Source of the DNA: Neurospora tetraspora
Taxonomy: Eukaryota; Ascomycota; Sordariomycetes; Sordariales; Sordariaceae
Reading direction: 5' to 3'
Length of the DNA: 64,000 nt
Assembly (NCBI RefSeq): GCF_033439725.1
Contig: NW_026944386.1
Span: 3,348,001 to 3,412,000 of the forward strand
Part shown: positions 1 to 11,006 of the stretch, one piece after another
Numbering within the stretch: the first letter of the stretch is position 1
Layout: every line of letters starts with the position of its first letter
The notes under the pieces: generated by a model
Seen by the model: only the letters and a program-made list of their open reading frames with translations
Told to the model about the DNA's origin: nothing
Databases searched by the model: none
Made by a program: the position numbers and the translations under genes

Positions 1-374
1 CTCCATATGTATGGGGATGGGCCTCCAAATCTTCCCCATTCATGGTTGGAAGTGGAAGGACTGCAATGTCTCCTCGTCAGCCTCAGAATCAAACGGACGG
101 CCGGGCCTCAAGCGGCAAGTAACCCTTCTCATGCAACGGAGAGTATGTCGAGAACCGCGTCCTTCGTTTCTTCATGGCGCGGAATGGAAGACGGCCGAAG
201 GGAAAGGAGAGGGTGGAATGTTGTGAAAGATGAGGCGATGGATGGGTATATGAACCTCGATCTCCCACTCCGAAATCCACCTTCATCCTCATCAGCAAAG
301 AACTTCTGCCTCGCCAAGGAGATACCATTCTGCCCAAGCTCTTTCCCCCATATTCAGCGAGAACCACAGCCAAG
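1..374. other. Upstream region of the P450 gene, no gene seen
   Basis: Short overlapping reading frames on both strands lack codon bias or recognisable protein content. The stretch probably holds the promoter and 5' leader of the P450 that starts at 375; the window edge cuts it. Confidence 0.5.
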
Positions 375-1786
375 ATGCTAATAGCCTTTGTTGCTCTTCT
401 CTTCCTCCTCCTAGCCTTTGGCCTCCACCACATCCTCTCCCACCAAACCCGCCTCTTGCACCAGATCTTCAACCAAAACATCTTCATCACCCGCCAGATT
501 GCCCGCCTTATCGGACCGCCTGACCCCGAAGCCCTACTGACAATTCCCGACTCGATTCCTGACTCAACCTCCGCTTCCAAAGCATCAGTAGCCCAAGCAC
601 TGGCCAGCCAACGTGTCGAATACGCCCGTTCCATTATCGACTTCTCCTATGCCGGGCCCAAACTTGAACTGGAAGACCGCCTTCGTCTTCGAGCCCTAGC
701 CAACTCCCGTCTGGTGGCGGCGTTTGGGATCAACACGTCGCTTACTAGTTCGTCGGTTACTGTCCACAAGGAGTTCCGCAAGTTGGCAAGCGCATCAATT
801 AGCAAGAGTAATGCCGATTGGCAGAAGCTTTATGGAGTTTCCATGGACTTCCTTCAGCATGAGAAGGCGAGGGATGGAAGGACTAGCGTTCGCTTGGCGG
901 GGTGTGTCCGATGTCTCTGCTTTGTTGTCGTTTTGGTTTCGCAGTTTGGGGCGGACGATAAGAAGGTTGATAGGAGCTTGGTGAAGCGAATCACTGATGA
1001 GATCAATGCGCAGTGGTTGAAGAGCAAGGAGGATGGCGAGGCGGTAAAGACCTGTGACAATCTAAACTATGATTTGGGTATGCTCTTTGGCAACCTGAAG
1101 ACGTCAGTCGTTGGAGAGAACGATACGGGGAAAGATATCGACCCCAGTGAAGCACTTGGATTGATCATGCCGCAATACGAGACACTGTGGCGGGTAGTCC
1201 TGCTTACCTACGTCACTGCGTATCATAGGCAGTTTGATAGGTGGAGTTTGGAGAAGAGAGTCAAGGACATTCCATATTGTTTGGGAAACGCTGCTACGGA
1301 GAAAGAGGCACTCAAGTTAGCAATGGTACGTCCCCAGTTCAGAACTTGATAGGAATCCGTCACTAACACTTGCCTGCGTTCCAGGAGGGTCTTCGTCTCT
1401 ATCCGTCCAACAACAGCATCTATCGTATTCGTGCCGTCCCTGGCCCTGAACCTCCAATTTCAGCAAACGTCCAAGCATGTCATCGTGACTTCGATGTCTG
1501 GGGTTCTGACGCTCTTGAGTTTCGACCGGAGCGGTTTGACAATCTCACACCTCTCCAGGAGAAAGCATACTTCCCTTTCTCGCTAGGTTCCCATAAATGC
1601 CCGGCTTTTGGCGGCTTTGGGAACAGGATGGTCACTATGCTCGTGGTCTCCATGGGGAGGGCTCTCTCTCCCGAGACTGGAAAACCGAACTTCAGAGATG
1701 CAAAACTAGACAATGAAGTTGAAATCAGTTTGCCGACTGGGCGGGATGAAATGGAAAAATGGTCCTGGGATATGGTACGTGTTTAA
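375..1786 (+). CDS. Divergent cytochrome P450
   Basis: Predicted heme-thiolate monooxygenase of about 450 residues, anchored in the ER membrane by an N-terminal hydrophobic segment (residues 1-18). Exons 375-1325 and 1385-1786, with intron 1326-1384 (GTACGT...CCAG). Exon 2 opens with the K-helix ExxR motif (EGLR, residues 318-321, then LYP), followed by PERF (365-368) and the heme loop FSLGSHKCP with the proximal Cys near 389. These three motifs in order make the family certain. The usual I-helix acidic-Thr oxygen-activation motif is not evident; the equivalent stretch reads PQYETLWRVV. The protein is also some 50 residues shorter than typical, so it may be an atypical P450 or may lack a further short exon: a GTACGT lies just before the stop. 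Substrate unknown. It converges with the APC/C activator gene on the other strand. Confidence 0.85.
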
Positions 1787-2208
1787 TGAAGCTAGCAAGA
1801 GACGCAAGAGAGTTGGAAGTTTTGTATGTCAGCAACGCACCCTGAAAACACCAGTGGCAGGCCCGCGGGCTTGGATATAAACGTCAATTTACTGCTTGCT
1901 GTGTATGTACTGTTCTCAATACTGTTCCCAATCTGACCCATCCTTTTCCCACCCAGACCTTGCATACTACGTGCTGCTTCTTACCTACCCCACGTTCCCA
2001 ACACCAATACGAACCCACTACACCATTAGCTTCTTGAAGGGTATCGTAATATCAGGTCGGTTCTTCAGGCATCCTCATGCTGGCTTCATTCTCATCACCC
2101 CTTTCAAATCCTTTTCCCCATTCCCAACCATTGCATCCGTGCCCTATCACTTTATCCTCCTCGCATCTCATCCATGTTTGTGACGTCCGGCAGAGTTTCG
2201 TTTGCTTA
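1787..2208. other. Convergent intergenic region
   Basis: Lies between the 3' ends of the P450 (+) and the Cdc20-family gene (-). The C- and T-rich sequence probably holds both 3' UTRs. No RNA gene or repeat seen. Confidence 0.5.
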
Positions 2209-4919
2209 TCACCGGATCACGTCACCTTCTCTATCGATGCCTTCCAAGCTCTCCAAGATATCACTTCCACCAAGCATGCCTACCCCTCCGGTTGTGGCTT
2301 TCTTGTCCGCCGTCCATACCTCGTGAAACTTGACGCTCTTATCGCTCGATGCAACCATAATGCAGCCTTCCATCGCGGTGCGGCTGGAGCCTCGCGCCCT
2401 ACCACCGCTATTCCCGGATTTGCGAGCATCATTAGGTCCGCCGGGATAAGGAATTGCATAGAGCGCTCGGTGCTCTCCAACCCAGGGGATAGCAGCAACT
2501 TGGCGGCAGTCGGGCCAAGAGAAGACAGCAATCCGCACCGAGTGTTCCGGTTGAGCGTAGCCAAAGGTAGCGGCAATCTCGCGTCGGGTCGTGGACCAGA
2601 TCAGACTTGTGACTTGCGCAGCCACAGATATAGTTGCAAGGGCGGCGCCAGAAGTTGTATGAAAGAAATGAATGCACTTATCGTTTGATCCGCCTCCAGT
2701 TGCCACCAATCCCTCCTGCCACGGACAAAAGGCAATTGCTTTGACTGCAGCCCTATGCATCCACCTATACCTTTCGTCTCCTGGCTTGAGAACTGGAATC
2801 ACGCTGGCGGGCCTTGGGGTTGTACGAATCTCTGTCGCGACCTCTGTCGCTGACGAACTCTCCGAATCTCCTTGCGTATGAGAGTGGTGCGATACTTCAG
2901 TGTGCCGTACGCGTCCCATGTTACGGCGTGCGTAGTTCATGTCTAAAACCTTTTGCGTTTCGAACAGACAACACAGGTTGTCATTTCCTCCTGTCGCGAA
3001 GCGATCGCCGGCGGGGGACCAGGATAGGCCACAAATCTGTTGAGAGTGTACGTCGATGCGAGCGAGAAGCGTCAGCTGTCCTTGCCAGTTGTGTCGCTCA
3101 ACTTCCCATCTGTCCGGCCATTCAACAGAATAGTACCAAACGCGGCCTGCCTCATCTCCCACTAGCAAATCCTCAGTGGCAACGAGCACGCCGGGTTTTG
3201 ACGGACAGCTTGAGGGCCGCATGGTGCATGATGGTTTCCAACTCAAGCAAGCAATAGGTGAAGGATGAAGAACCTCAAAACGCGGAGTTGGGGCAGCACG
3301 CGAGGTTGCGGGATCTGCATCGTCGAGCAAAGACATCAGTCCTAAAGTTTTGTTAGACCGACCGTATGCCAAAATAGCTTTGTGGCCATCTGTCGAAGAA
3401 AAAGCAACACTGGTTAAATGGCAGTCATCTTGGGTTCCGGCATTGAGCAGCCGAACTCCGCGGGACTCTGACCAGCCGTAAAGAAGGTCACCCAGGCCGA
3501 CAGCTAGAGTCCGACAAGTGGCAGAATAGGACAGGATTGAGCAGTAAAAATCGTCTCGTAAGTTGGGGGCATCGAGGACCCTACAGTACGTTAGCATGAT
3601 CTAAGACATGGACGGACGGGACCACATACTTGAAAGGAGCGGCGGGCAATGATCTGTTCTCTTGTTTCTTTTTCTGCTGCTCTGAACCAAGTTAGCCAAT
3701 GCGTCCTCTCTTAGCATTACTCTGCAATACTCACTTGGAAACGATCCTTCCTTGACCCACTCTGTTCCATTCCATTGTGTGTGTGATTTGTTGGACCTTT
3801 TCTCTTTGCTTTCGCTTTGGTGGGGAATGATGTTGACGTCCAAAACTCGGGCCGCGCGATCAAGCCCCAAGGCAGTTGCCAGTCGGGCTTCGTGTCTCTC
3901 AAGTTCCTCCTCGACTTTCGGCTTGATGGTGGGGAATGAGGTCCGGAAGAGTCTGGCGTTTGTTCCACTCCTCATCAAATGGCCACGGCCGTTGTTAACT
4001 GCTGTCTCTGCGGGCGGGGCGAGACCACCAACGGCCCATATTGAGCCAAGGCTGAATTGTCTATCTCGGCCGTGACCTGCGTTGGTGTTGACAGGACCAA
4101 GGACGTTGCCTACTGAACAATCAAGTTAGCATTTCTGCAAGACATAAGATCATGGATAGTCGTACCTCTGTTCCGACTTGCTGCTCTATCTGAGCGCGAT
4201 CGTGTGTTAAAATCGAAGGTGCTGGTTGCCACAACTCTCCGATGGTTAGAAAAGGCATCCTCAGTGGCTGAATTGTGACGGAGGAGTTTCTCAGGTATGG
4301 TCAACTCGTGCGGCGACTTGCTGGTGCGAAACTTTTCGACAGTGTTTGATGAGAGGGTCCTCGAAGGGATGAAGCGATCAGGAATTCCCCGGCTTTGGCT
4401 GATCTTAGAGCTTCGCCGTGGGATTTTGGAGCCCGAGTCGGAAACGAAGAAGGACAGAAGAGGTGGACGAGAGCGAGGTGAGCTCCTGGGCAATGTCGCG
4501 GGCTTATGGCGCTTCCTAGGGCTTTCGTTGTCCGGACACTCGATGTCTACTGCTTCTGTGCCGAGCGCAGCAGGACGTCTTTCCTTGTCATTGTAGGCTT
4601 CTGGTTTGTATTCCTGATCTGAGGTGTTCTTATCGTCAGACTCGGAGAAGTTTTCCTGGTCCGAGAGATTCCCATCACCCAGCCTCCAAAGGTAGTCGGC
4701 CTCGATGAGAGTCCTTTTCTTGTGAGGAGTAATTGGAGTTGGGGGAGCCGAGCCGTAGCCAGAGTCGGAGGAGCTGTGAGGGGACTCATAAGGCGAGCCA
4801 CAGACGTGATATTGACGTTGGGCTTCTTGGAGCAGGGGAAACGGCGTGTGAAATGTCATTGTGCTTGTGGGGCCGGGGACGAAGGCTCGAGAGCCACGGT
4901 TGCTGTTGTCGTTGCCCAT
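2209..4919 (-). CDS. Cdc20/Fizzy-family APC/C activator, Ama1-like
   Basis: WD40 co-activator that recruits substrates to the anaphase-promoting complex. Four exons: 4919-4166, 4112-3735, 3681-3630 and 3580-2209. The introns are 49-53 bp with GT...AG ends and CTAAC branch sites, and all phases agree, giving about 851 residues. The N-terminal 390 residues are Ser/Pro-rich and disordered, with a C-box (DRFIP, 181-185), the APC/C docking motif. The junction of exons 3 and 4 rebuilds the family signature PFKVLDAPNLRDDFY at the start of the propeller, followed by LAVGLGDLLYGWS. The last two residues are Ile-Arg, the IR tail that binds TPR subunits of the APC/C. The long N-terminus and divergent propeller look more like meiotic Ama1/Mfr1 than mitotic Cdc20 or Cdh1, but the subfamily is inference. 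I chose the start at MGNDNS; an in-frame extension to 4964 exists, and a 5' UTR intron is possible. Confidence 0.9.
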
Positions 4920-6308
4920 AGCGAAGATACAGCCGACTATATAACGAGTTACTGATGATAGCACGAGTAGCAGACCTCAAGTGAGAAAAGGATAAGGTGG
5001 AAAAAGAATGCTTAGTGAAGCGACCCCATCAAGCCCGAGACCACCCAGGTTGTCGAAGCTGGAGTGATGAGATAGCTCGGTGAAGTCGACTGAATGAAGT
5101 GATAGATGGTGATGATAAAATCCGGGAGAATCTGCTGTTAACGAAGGGCGTGTGGAGCGACAAAGATGTCGAGCTGTGTGCGAGAACCTGGACGATCGGA
5201 GAAGCAATGCTTGTCGTTGGTGTGCTCAAACGGTGCTCGATTCGCCGTCCGAGATTAATAACCGTATCCAGATGCTGGTATGGTTAGTAGTGCTGCTGCT
5301 ATGGTGGTGGAAGCGTAGTAATAATTACGGATGCGTGTTCCTAGGAAAAAGCAGTAGGAAAGGAAAATGGAGTCGAGGAGGCGTATTTGGAGGTTGACGA
5401 TGAGGTTGATGTCAGCAGTTTTCTGTAAGGGAAGACTGATGTAGAAACTGAGAAAGCGTCACCTAGACGTCCACGCCGGCCATTTCAACTGAATGATGAT
5501 GAAGCGCAATGTCCTAGTGAAGTGAGTGTTTGTGTGAGTGGAAGAGATCGAATTGCAAGAACGACTCCCGGGGATGAAGCAGGTCGTGATGAAATAAGTT
5601 TGGTTTGTCAATCTCGAAGGTTCAAGGGGGAAGTTCGGTTTGCTGAGAACAGTCAGGAGGTCAGTCAGTCAGGCAGAGTGGACTCATGAGATGAACACCC
5701 AGCAATCAATGAGGCACAATAGGAGGCAGGCAGGCGAGACCGGTCAATTGAAAAAAGTCTGTCATCCCAAGTCTGGACAATAGGAAAGAGCTACTCTGAA
5801 TAGGCAGAGGGTGAGTGACTGCCCCAACGAGACCATGCGGCCGAGACCGGGCGAGACTGGAGTGGGCATTTTGACTGCAGTCACTCTCCCAGATTCAGAA
5901 GGCGCGATGCCAGATGTAGGTAACAATGGTAGTTGTTGTTTGGCAAGTGCCACGGGTGCATCCAGGGCCAGACATCAAAGAAACAAATCAAAGAGTTGAA
6001 AGGTGGAAGGAGGAACTGAGGATGGGTGTGGAAGTCGTTCCTGCATGTATGTTGTTCTAAGACATCCACGATAAGCCCGATAAGCCCAATAAGCCCCACT
6101 TGTTCTGGAGCTGTCTCGCCAAGCCTCCACACAGACCAGGGCTCTCCCGGTAGTCCGTAAAACGCTACACTAATATAGGCATAGCGCGCTGTTAGCAGCT
6201 GCCTGCCCCATGCTGTCCTCTCCGACGTCACCTCAACAAAGGCTACGGAACATGTCCCCTTCAACATCCAACCCCTGAACCAACCCGTTGACAGTCGATA
6301 GCAGTATC
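4920..6308. other. Divergent intergenic region with GATAAGCCC repeat
   Basis: About 1.4 kb separating the divergent Ama1-like and Rab-GGTase genes. No coding signal. The part next to the Ama1-like gene is G- and A-rich with short reiterations such as GTCAGTCAGTCAGG near 5660. A short tandem array containing GATA sites lies at 6070-6096, listed separately. Confidence 0.5.
6070..6096 (+). promoter_or_regulatory. Tandem GATAAGCCC triplet
   Basis: Three head-to-tail 9-mers: GATAAGCCC, GATAAGCCC, AATAAGCCC. Two contain the GATAAG core bound by fungal GATA factors. The array lies about 215 bp upstream of the Rab-GGTase alpha start codon. Function is inference. Confidence 0.4.
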
Positions 6309-7704
6309 ATGGCCGATGTAAGACACAACCGGACTCCAGTCTAGACGCTAGTTTGTGACTGATGGGGAGACGCATCCCAGCAAGGCGGATCCAACCACGG
6401 CATAGCCCGCACCTCGAGAACGCGCACCGAAGAGCAGCGTCAGAAGGACCTCGAGCGCATCAAGGACTACCGCGCCCTTGAGGACCAGGTGCGCGCTCAC
6501 GCCGCAAAGAGCGACTACTCCCCCGACGTCTTCGCCCTCACATCCAAGCTCCTGCGCCTCAACCCCGAGTACTACACAGTATGGAACGTCCGCAGGCGCT
6601 GCCTAATCTCTGGATTATTGTCCAAGCCTTCGCCTGGCTCCTCGCCCTCGAAGGCGTTGCCGACTTCTTCTCCGACCGCCACTACCACAACCTCTTCCGC
6701 CGTCTCCTCCTCCTCTTTGTCGACCGAGACCCCGCCCGCCCTCGAGTCCCAGACAACTGGGAAGAGTGGTACAACAGCTGAGGAGGGCCAGCAAAAGCAG
6801 CAGGATCAACAGAACGATCAACAAATACTTCAGAAGGAACTACACTTTACCATCCCCCTCCTCCTCGAATCGCCCAAATGCTACTGGATCTGGAGTTACC
6901 GACTATGGATTCTCAAGCAGGTGATTGAAAGATTACCGGTCCCTGTAGCGCGAAAGATTTGGGAGGAGGAATTGGGCCTGACCTCCAAGATGCTCCTGCG
7001 AGACCAGCGTAACTTCCACGCCTGGGGATACAGGCGGCACGTCGTCGAGCAGCTGGAAAGTCCAGAGCTGGAAGGGAAGAGCCTAGTCGAATCAGAGTTC
7101 GAGTTCACGACCAAGAAGATCGAGCAGAACCTCTCCAACTTTTCCGCCTGGCACTCGCGCAGCAAGCTCATCCCCCGGTTGTTGGACGAGAGAAACGCAG
7201 ATGATGAAGCGCGGAAAGCTTTCTTTGAAGAAGGTAAGCTTGCCCCTCCACTACTATGTTGACCAAACGGGAGATCAGAGGAAGAGAACTAACCAATTTC
7301 GTTTCGTAGAACTCGGCAAAATAGGCGAAGCAATCAACGTCGGCCCCGACGACCAATCCCTCTGGTACTACCACCAATTCCTCATGCTGAACCTCGTCAA
7401 CTTTGTCGGGCACCCGACCATCACTCCCGCCTTCACGCAAGAGGAGCGCGTCACGTACCTGCGGCGCGAGATCGAGGGCATCCAGGAGCTGTTGGAGGAC
7501 TACGACGACGCCAAGTTGATTTATGAGGCTTTGTTCGACTATACCCTCTATCTCTGTCAGCTGCAGGAGAGAAAGCCGAACGAGCAGGAAGTGAAAGACC
7601 TCAAGGGGTGGTTGGGAAGCTTGAAGAAGTTGGATCCCATGCGCAGTGGGAGGTGGGCGGATTTGGAGAGGGATTTGGGGTTGAGGGTGACTATGGAGGT
7701 GTAA
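6309..7704 (+). CDS. bet4: Rab geranylgeranyltransferase (type II) alpha subunit
   Basis: Alpha subunit of the enzyme that adds geranylgeranyl groups to the C-terminal cysteines of Rab GTPases, acting with the beta subunit and Rab escort protein. Exons 6309-6317, 6381-7233 and 7310-7704; the first exon encodes only Met-Ala-Asp. The join gives MADQGGSNHGIARTSRTRT, the expected N-terminus of fungal Bet4. About 418 residues. PPTA (prenyltransferase alpha) repeats are visible: LRLNPEYYTVWNVRR, YWIWSYRLWIL, NFHAWGYRRHVV, NFSAWHSRSKLI and DDQSLWYYHQFL. A Ser/Thr/Gln low-complexity insertion of about 65 residues sits between repeats one and two, which makes it longer than yeast Bet4. Family assignment is firm. 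Confidence 0.93.
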
Positions 7705-8558
7705 GGGCCGAGTGGAAGGGGGAGGTGTACGTGTGTGTGTGCGTGCGTTTTGTGTGTGTGGGCCTTATGTAGTGGGAGGTATGGAGGAGATCCTTTCTCA
7801 ATACCCGCCAGATTGATCTTGAGGTGTAACCAATGTAATGTGCAATGGGTACTTGTCTGATGTTCATGTATAAGCTTACACCAGGCAGTCTGCAACCTTC
7901 CCGATGCCGGACCTGCACGTGGGCTGTATGTACGCTATGTACCACATGGTACCGCATGCCATGATACCGCACCGCATGGCATCGCTGGCATGGCATCCCA
8001 CTGCATGCTCTCCTGTCTTCCATCCCGTCTTTCCCATACTAATCACCGATCGTTGTTGATGTGGGTCAGTCACCTGGATATCATTAATCATGGACACCGG
8101 ACCTCATCTAGAATCACCTGGTTGATTGTGGGTGCCAACGAGCACTTTCATCGAGTCCTTGCCGCGGTGGAAGTTCCGTTACGCTTGGCATGGGCTGCCT
8201 TGTTTCAGGGTTCAACACTAAGACGGTGACAAACGAAATATTAAAGGGAGCGGGGAGAGGAAACGGGAAGGGGGAAAAAAGGGGGGGGGGGGGGGGAAGA
8301 TGGAAGAATGGAGGGTGAAGGGTGGTATCACGGCAAGGTACTTTTTGGTCGAAGAGTGTTTTGGTCGAACGAGTTTGATGATGAAAAGGGCAATGAACTA
8401 TGACCTTTGTTGGAAAGTTATTGGTGTATATAGGAAGTTTTTTTTTCTGGAAATCTATCTGCCAATCTCTGCATATGTATATGCAATTCTAACCATAAGG
8501 ACAAAATAGTACATCATAATACACACAGCCAAGTGACCATACAACGACCCTTATTTAC
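7705..8558. other. Convergent intergenic region with GT repeat and poly-G tract
   Basis: Holds the 3' flanks of the Rab-GGTase alpha (+) and TilS-like (-) genes. It has a degenerate GT-rich microsatellite at about 7725-7760, a CATGG-rich palindromic stretch around 7925-8000 and a poly-G run at 8281-8296. No gene seen. Confidence 0.55.
8281..8296 (+). repeat. Poly-G homopolymer (16 G)
   Basis: Sixteen consecutive G residues preceded by six A, inside a purine-rich stretch from about 8242 to 8329. It is a likely site of length variation and could form quadruplex or triplex structure. Confidence 0.9.
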
Positions 8559-11006
8559 TCACTCCCCTTCTCCTCCCTTGAAAGCATCAGCAACACTAAC
8601 CGGCACCTCCCCCTCCGCCCTCTTCCTCCTCTTCAAACCCAACCACTCTCTTCTCTCCAACAAACTTTCCCTCCTTCTCAACCTAAAACTCGCATAATCC
8701 CTCGTCCGCCAAAACTTGAACCTCTGCCACGAAGTGCCGCGCCGCAACAAGTCCCCGTCAATCTTGCGATACCGGACTTCGCATTGCACCCAGTCGTAGA
8801 CGCCCGGGAGGGAGAGACCTAGGGTGGGGAGGGCGAGGAGTTTTCTCTTGTTTTTGTTGTTGCTTTGGTGGGGAGAAGAAGTGGAAGAAGGGCTGCTGCT
8901 TAGATACCGGCTCTCCTCCCAGACTTCGTCATAGTCTTTGAAGCTGAGGGCTTGTTCGTCCTCCCAGTCTTTGTAGAACCACAATAGTTCGTGTATTTGT
9001 TCTTTTGTCAGGTTTTTCTGGAGTTGTTTGGTGGTTACTGTTTCCGGAGTGGGAGTGGTGCTGTGGTCATCCTCTTCGATACCGGCCGCGGCCCGACGCA
9101 AGTGCTCCGGCGGTTGGGGCCAGTATGATGACTCGTTGCCGTTGCCGTGGATGAGCGCCGAGAGGTCAGTCTCCGCGTACACGGCAGGCAGCGTGTACCG
9201 GATCCGACCGGGCGCGTATACCTTGAGCATGCTGGTGAGCAGTTCCTTGTGCTTGAGCTTTTGTCCGAGAAGAAGACCCTCGCGGAAGTCCTTCTGGTAG
9301 ACGGCTTCGAAGGGGGCGACGCGAACGGGACAGGGGGCGCGGTGGCGGAGCCGGATCCAGTAGCGGCCGTCCCAGAGCTTCCATTTTGTCCAGCCTGCCC
9401 ATGCCCATTCGGAGGGTTCTTTGAGGAAACGCGAGGCTAAGGCGCTTTGGGATAATCGCAGGGTTGGAGCGGGGGTTTTGGCTTGGTAAGGTGCGCGGGA
9501 GAGTCGCCAGCGGACAGAGCCGTTGGGTTGGATCAATGGATCCATGTGTACGCCGGAGATCATGTAGCCTTTGGGTTCGCCTTGGAGTGTTGGATTCTCC
9601 TTTTCCTCAGGCAGCCTCAGTTCGGGAAACAGCAGTGAGACAGAATATTCGAGATCCGCAAGGGTTGGCAGGTTGTAATTTGGTGTTACCAACGAGATGA
9701 GTCTCCGTATGATGATAGCCGCAATGGTGCGATAGTGGACAAGACGCTTCTTGCGCCAAACAGAGGACCTCCGAGACAGTCTGGGACCTCCTGGTAGTTT
9801 GAACCTGGGCATTTCGGCCTCTACTGTCCCAGCTGTCGTTGCGAGATCATGGACATATAGCCGCTCGAGAACCCTACCGGCTTCAGCTTCCTCGGCAGCA
9901 ACCCTGGCGCGGCACCGTGCTGCAAGCTGCAAGATGGCAGGCTTTTGTAGGGCGGTTGGGAGATTGTGATGCTTGACCAGGTATCTGATAGCATTGCGAG
10001 GAGTGAAAGTCGGGTCTGCGTTCGTATGATCCTCGAACCATGGGATGTCGTTCTCCTCACAGGTGGCAATGAGCCTGTCCTTGCTGAAGCCAAGCAGAGG
10101 GCGGTAGATCATTATGCCACCATCCTCGGCCTCGACCTCTGGGACTGGAGGGTAGTCTCCCCATCTGCGATGTGTGCGCTGGTACTCGTTGAAGTACTGG
10201 CTTCCATCACTCCTCATGCCATAAGCCATTTCATATTGGAGCATTTGCGGATCGAGCTGATCACGTAGGCTGTACTTTAGATATTTCTTCATCCGCTTGC
10301 CCGTCGGCATCCTGGTCCAAAATGGGCTGGCCGCCTCTTGGTCATCCAGGTAACCACTCTGGTAGACATTATGAAGATCGTAGCACTCTGGAATGTCTAC
10401 GGCGGCTGGGATGCCCTGAAGACCACGGTAGCCACGGCCGCTTATCATCCTCATCAGGATCGTTTCATACTGATCATCTTCATGGTGGCCTGTGAAGATG
10501 GAGCAGATATTGTGACGCTGGCACACGCCCGCAATGGCGGCATAGCGAAGTTTGCGAGCCAAGGGTTCGATGCTCGGGTGAGTCTTGGGGTCTACACCGG
10601 GGCCGAGTTCAGACTCCCAGTTGATGGTCTCAATAGTAGGGTCCACCAAGTCTCCGATCTTGGTCTTGAGGGCATGTGCCACCTTCTTTGCCTCCTCGTC
10701 GCTGCCCTCGCGCAAGCCATGGTCGACAATGACGGCGCGGACCTTGCCCAGAATGTTGTCGCTGATGCGGAACTGCTCGTTAGGGGAAACGCTAGCGTTT
10801 ATATTTTTCTCTTGTTTAAGCCGGTTGAACAGAAAGGCCAACGCCATGGAATCCACGCCGCCGCTTATGGCACAGCCGATATGACGATGCCTGGGACTGA
10901 ATGCCGGAGGAAATCGAGGGAGGCATATTGCGTGGAGAGCATCTTCGAACTCGCGGGCGCTGATTGCCCGGGCGCTGCGATGGAAGACCTGTAGCGGCGT
11001 GACCAT
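8559..11006 (-). CDS. tRNA(Ile)-lysidine synthase family protein (TilS-like)
   Basis: PP-loop ATPase of the TilS/MesJ family. In bacteria and organelles such enzymes convert the wobble cytidine of tRNA-Ile(CAU) to lysidine. Single exon, 815 residues. The PP-loop motif SGGVDS is at residues 48-53. It is followed by VDHGLREGSDEEA and by TGHHEDDQYETILMRMISG, which matches the TilS core H-x-DDQ-x-ET; conserved RPLLGFSKD and ARNA-like (TPRNAIRYLV) stretches come next. The C-terminal half is longer than in bacterial TilS and contains a basic segment. A mitochondrial location is probable because the cytosol does not use lysidine; a clear cleavable presequence is not obvious, though the N-terminus is Arg-containing and lacks acidic residues for about 17 positions. 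Substrate in fungi is inferred. Confidence 0.88.
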   Translation of the reverse strand: MVTPLQVFHRSARAISAREFEDALHAICLPRFPPAFSPRHRHIGCAISGGVDSMALAFLFNRLKQEKNINASVSPNEQFRISDNILGKVRAVIVDHGLREGSDEEAKKVAHALKTKIGDLVDPTIETINWESELGPGVDPKTHPSIEPLARKLRYAAIAGVCQRHNICSIFTGHHEDDQYETILMRMISGRGYRGLQGIPAAVDIPECYDLHNVYQSGYLDDQEAASPFWTRMPTGKRMKKYLKYSLRDQLDPQMLQYEMAYGMRSDGSQYFNEYQRTHRRWGDYPPVPEVEAEDGGIMIYRPLLGFSKDRLIATCEENDIPWFEDHTNADPTFTPRNAIRYLVKHHNLPTALQKPAILQLAARCRARVAAEEAEAGRVLERLYVHDLATTAGTVEAEMPRFKLPGGPRLSRRSSVWRKKRLVHYRTIAAIIIRRLISLVTPNYNLPTLADLEYSVSLLFPELRLPEEKENPTLQGEPKGYMISGVHMDPLIQPNGSVRWRLSRAPYQAKTPAPTLRLSQSALASRFLKEPSEWAWAGWTKWKLWDGRYWIRLRHRAPCPVRVAPFEAVYQKDFREGLLLGQKLKHKELLTSMLKVYAPGRIRYTLPAVYAETDLSALIHGNGNESSYWPQPPEHLRRAAAGIEEDDHSTTPTPETVTTKQLQKNLTKEQIHELLWFYKDWEDEQALSFKDYDEVWEESRYLSSSPSSTSSPHQSNNKNKRKLLALPTLGLSLPGVYDWVQCEVRYRKIDGDLLRRGTSWQRFKFWRTRDYASFRLRRRESLLERREWLGLKRRKRAEGEVPVSVADAFKGGEGE

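Noticed and set aside
10338-10994. 218-codon open frame on the + strand
   Set aside because: Antisense shadow of the TilS-like gene; its residues mirror the codon pattern of the opposite strand.
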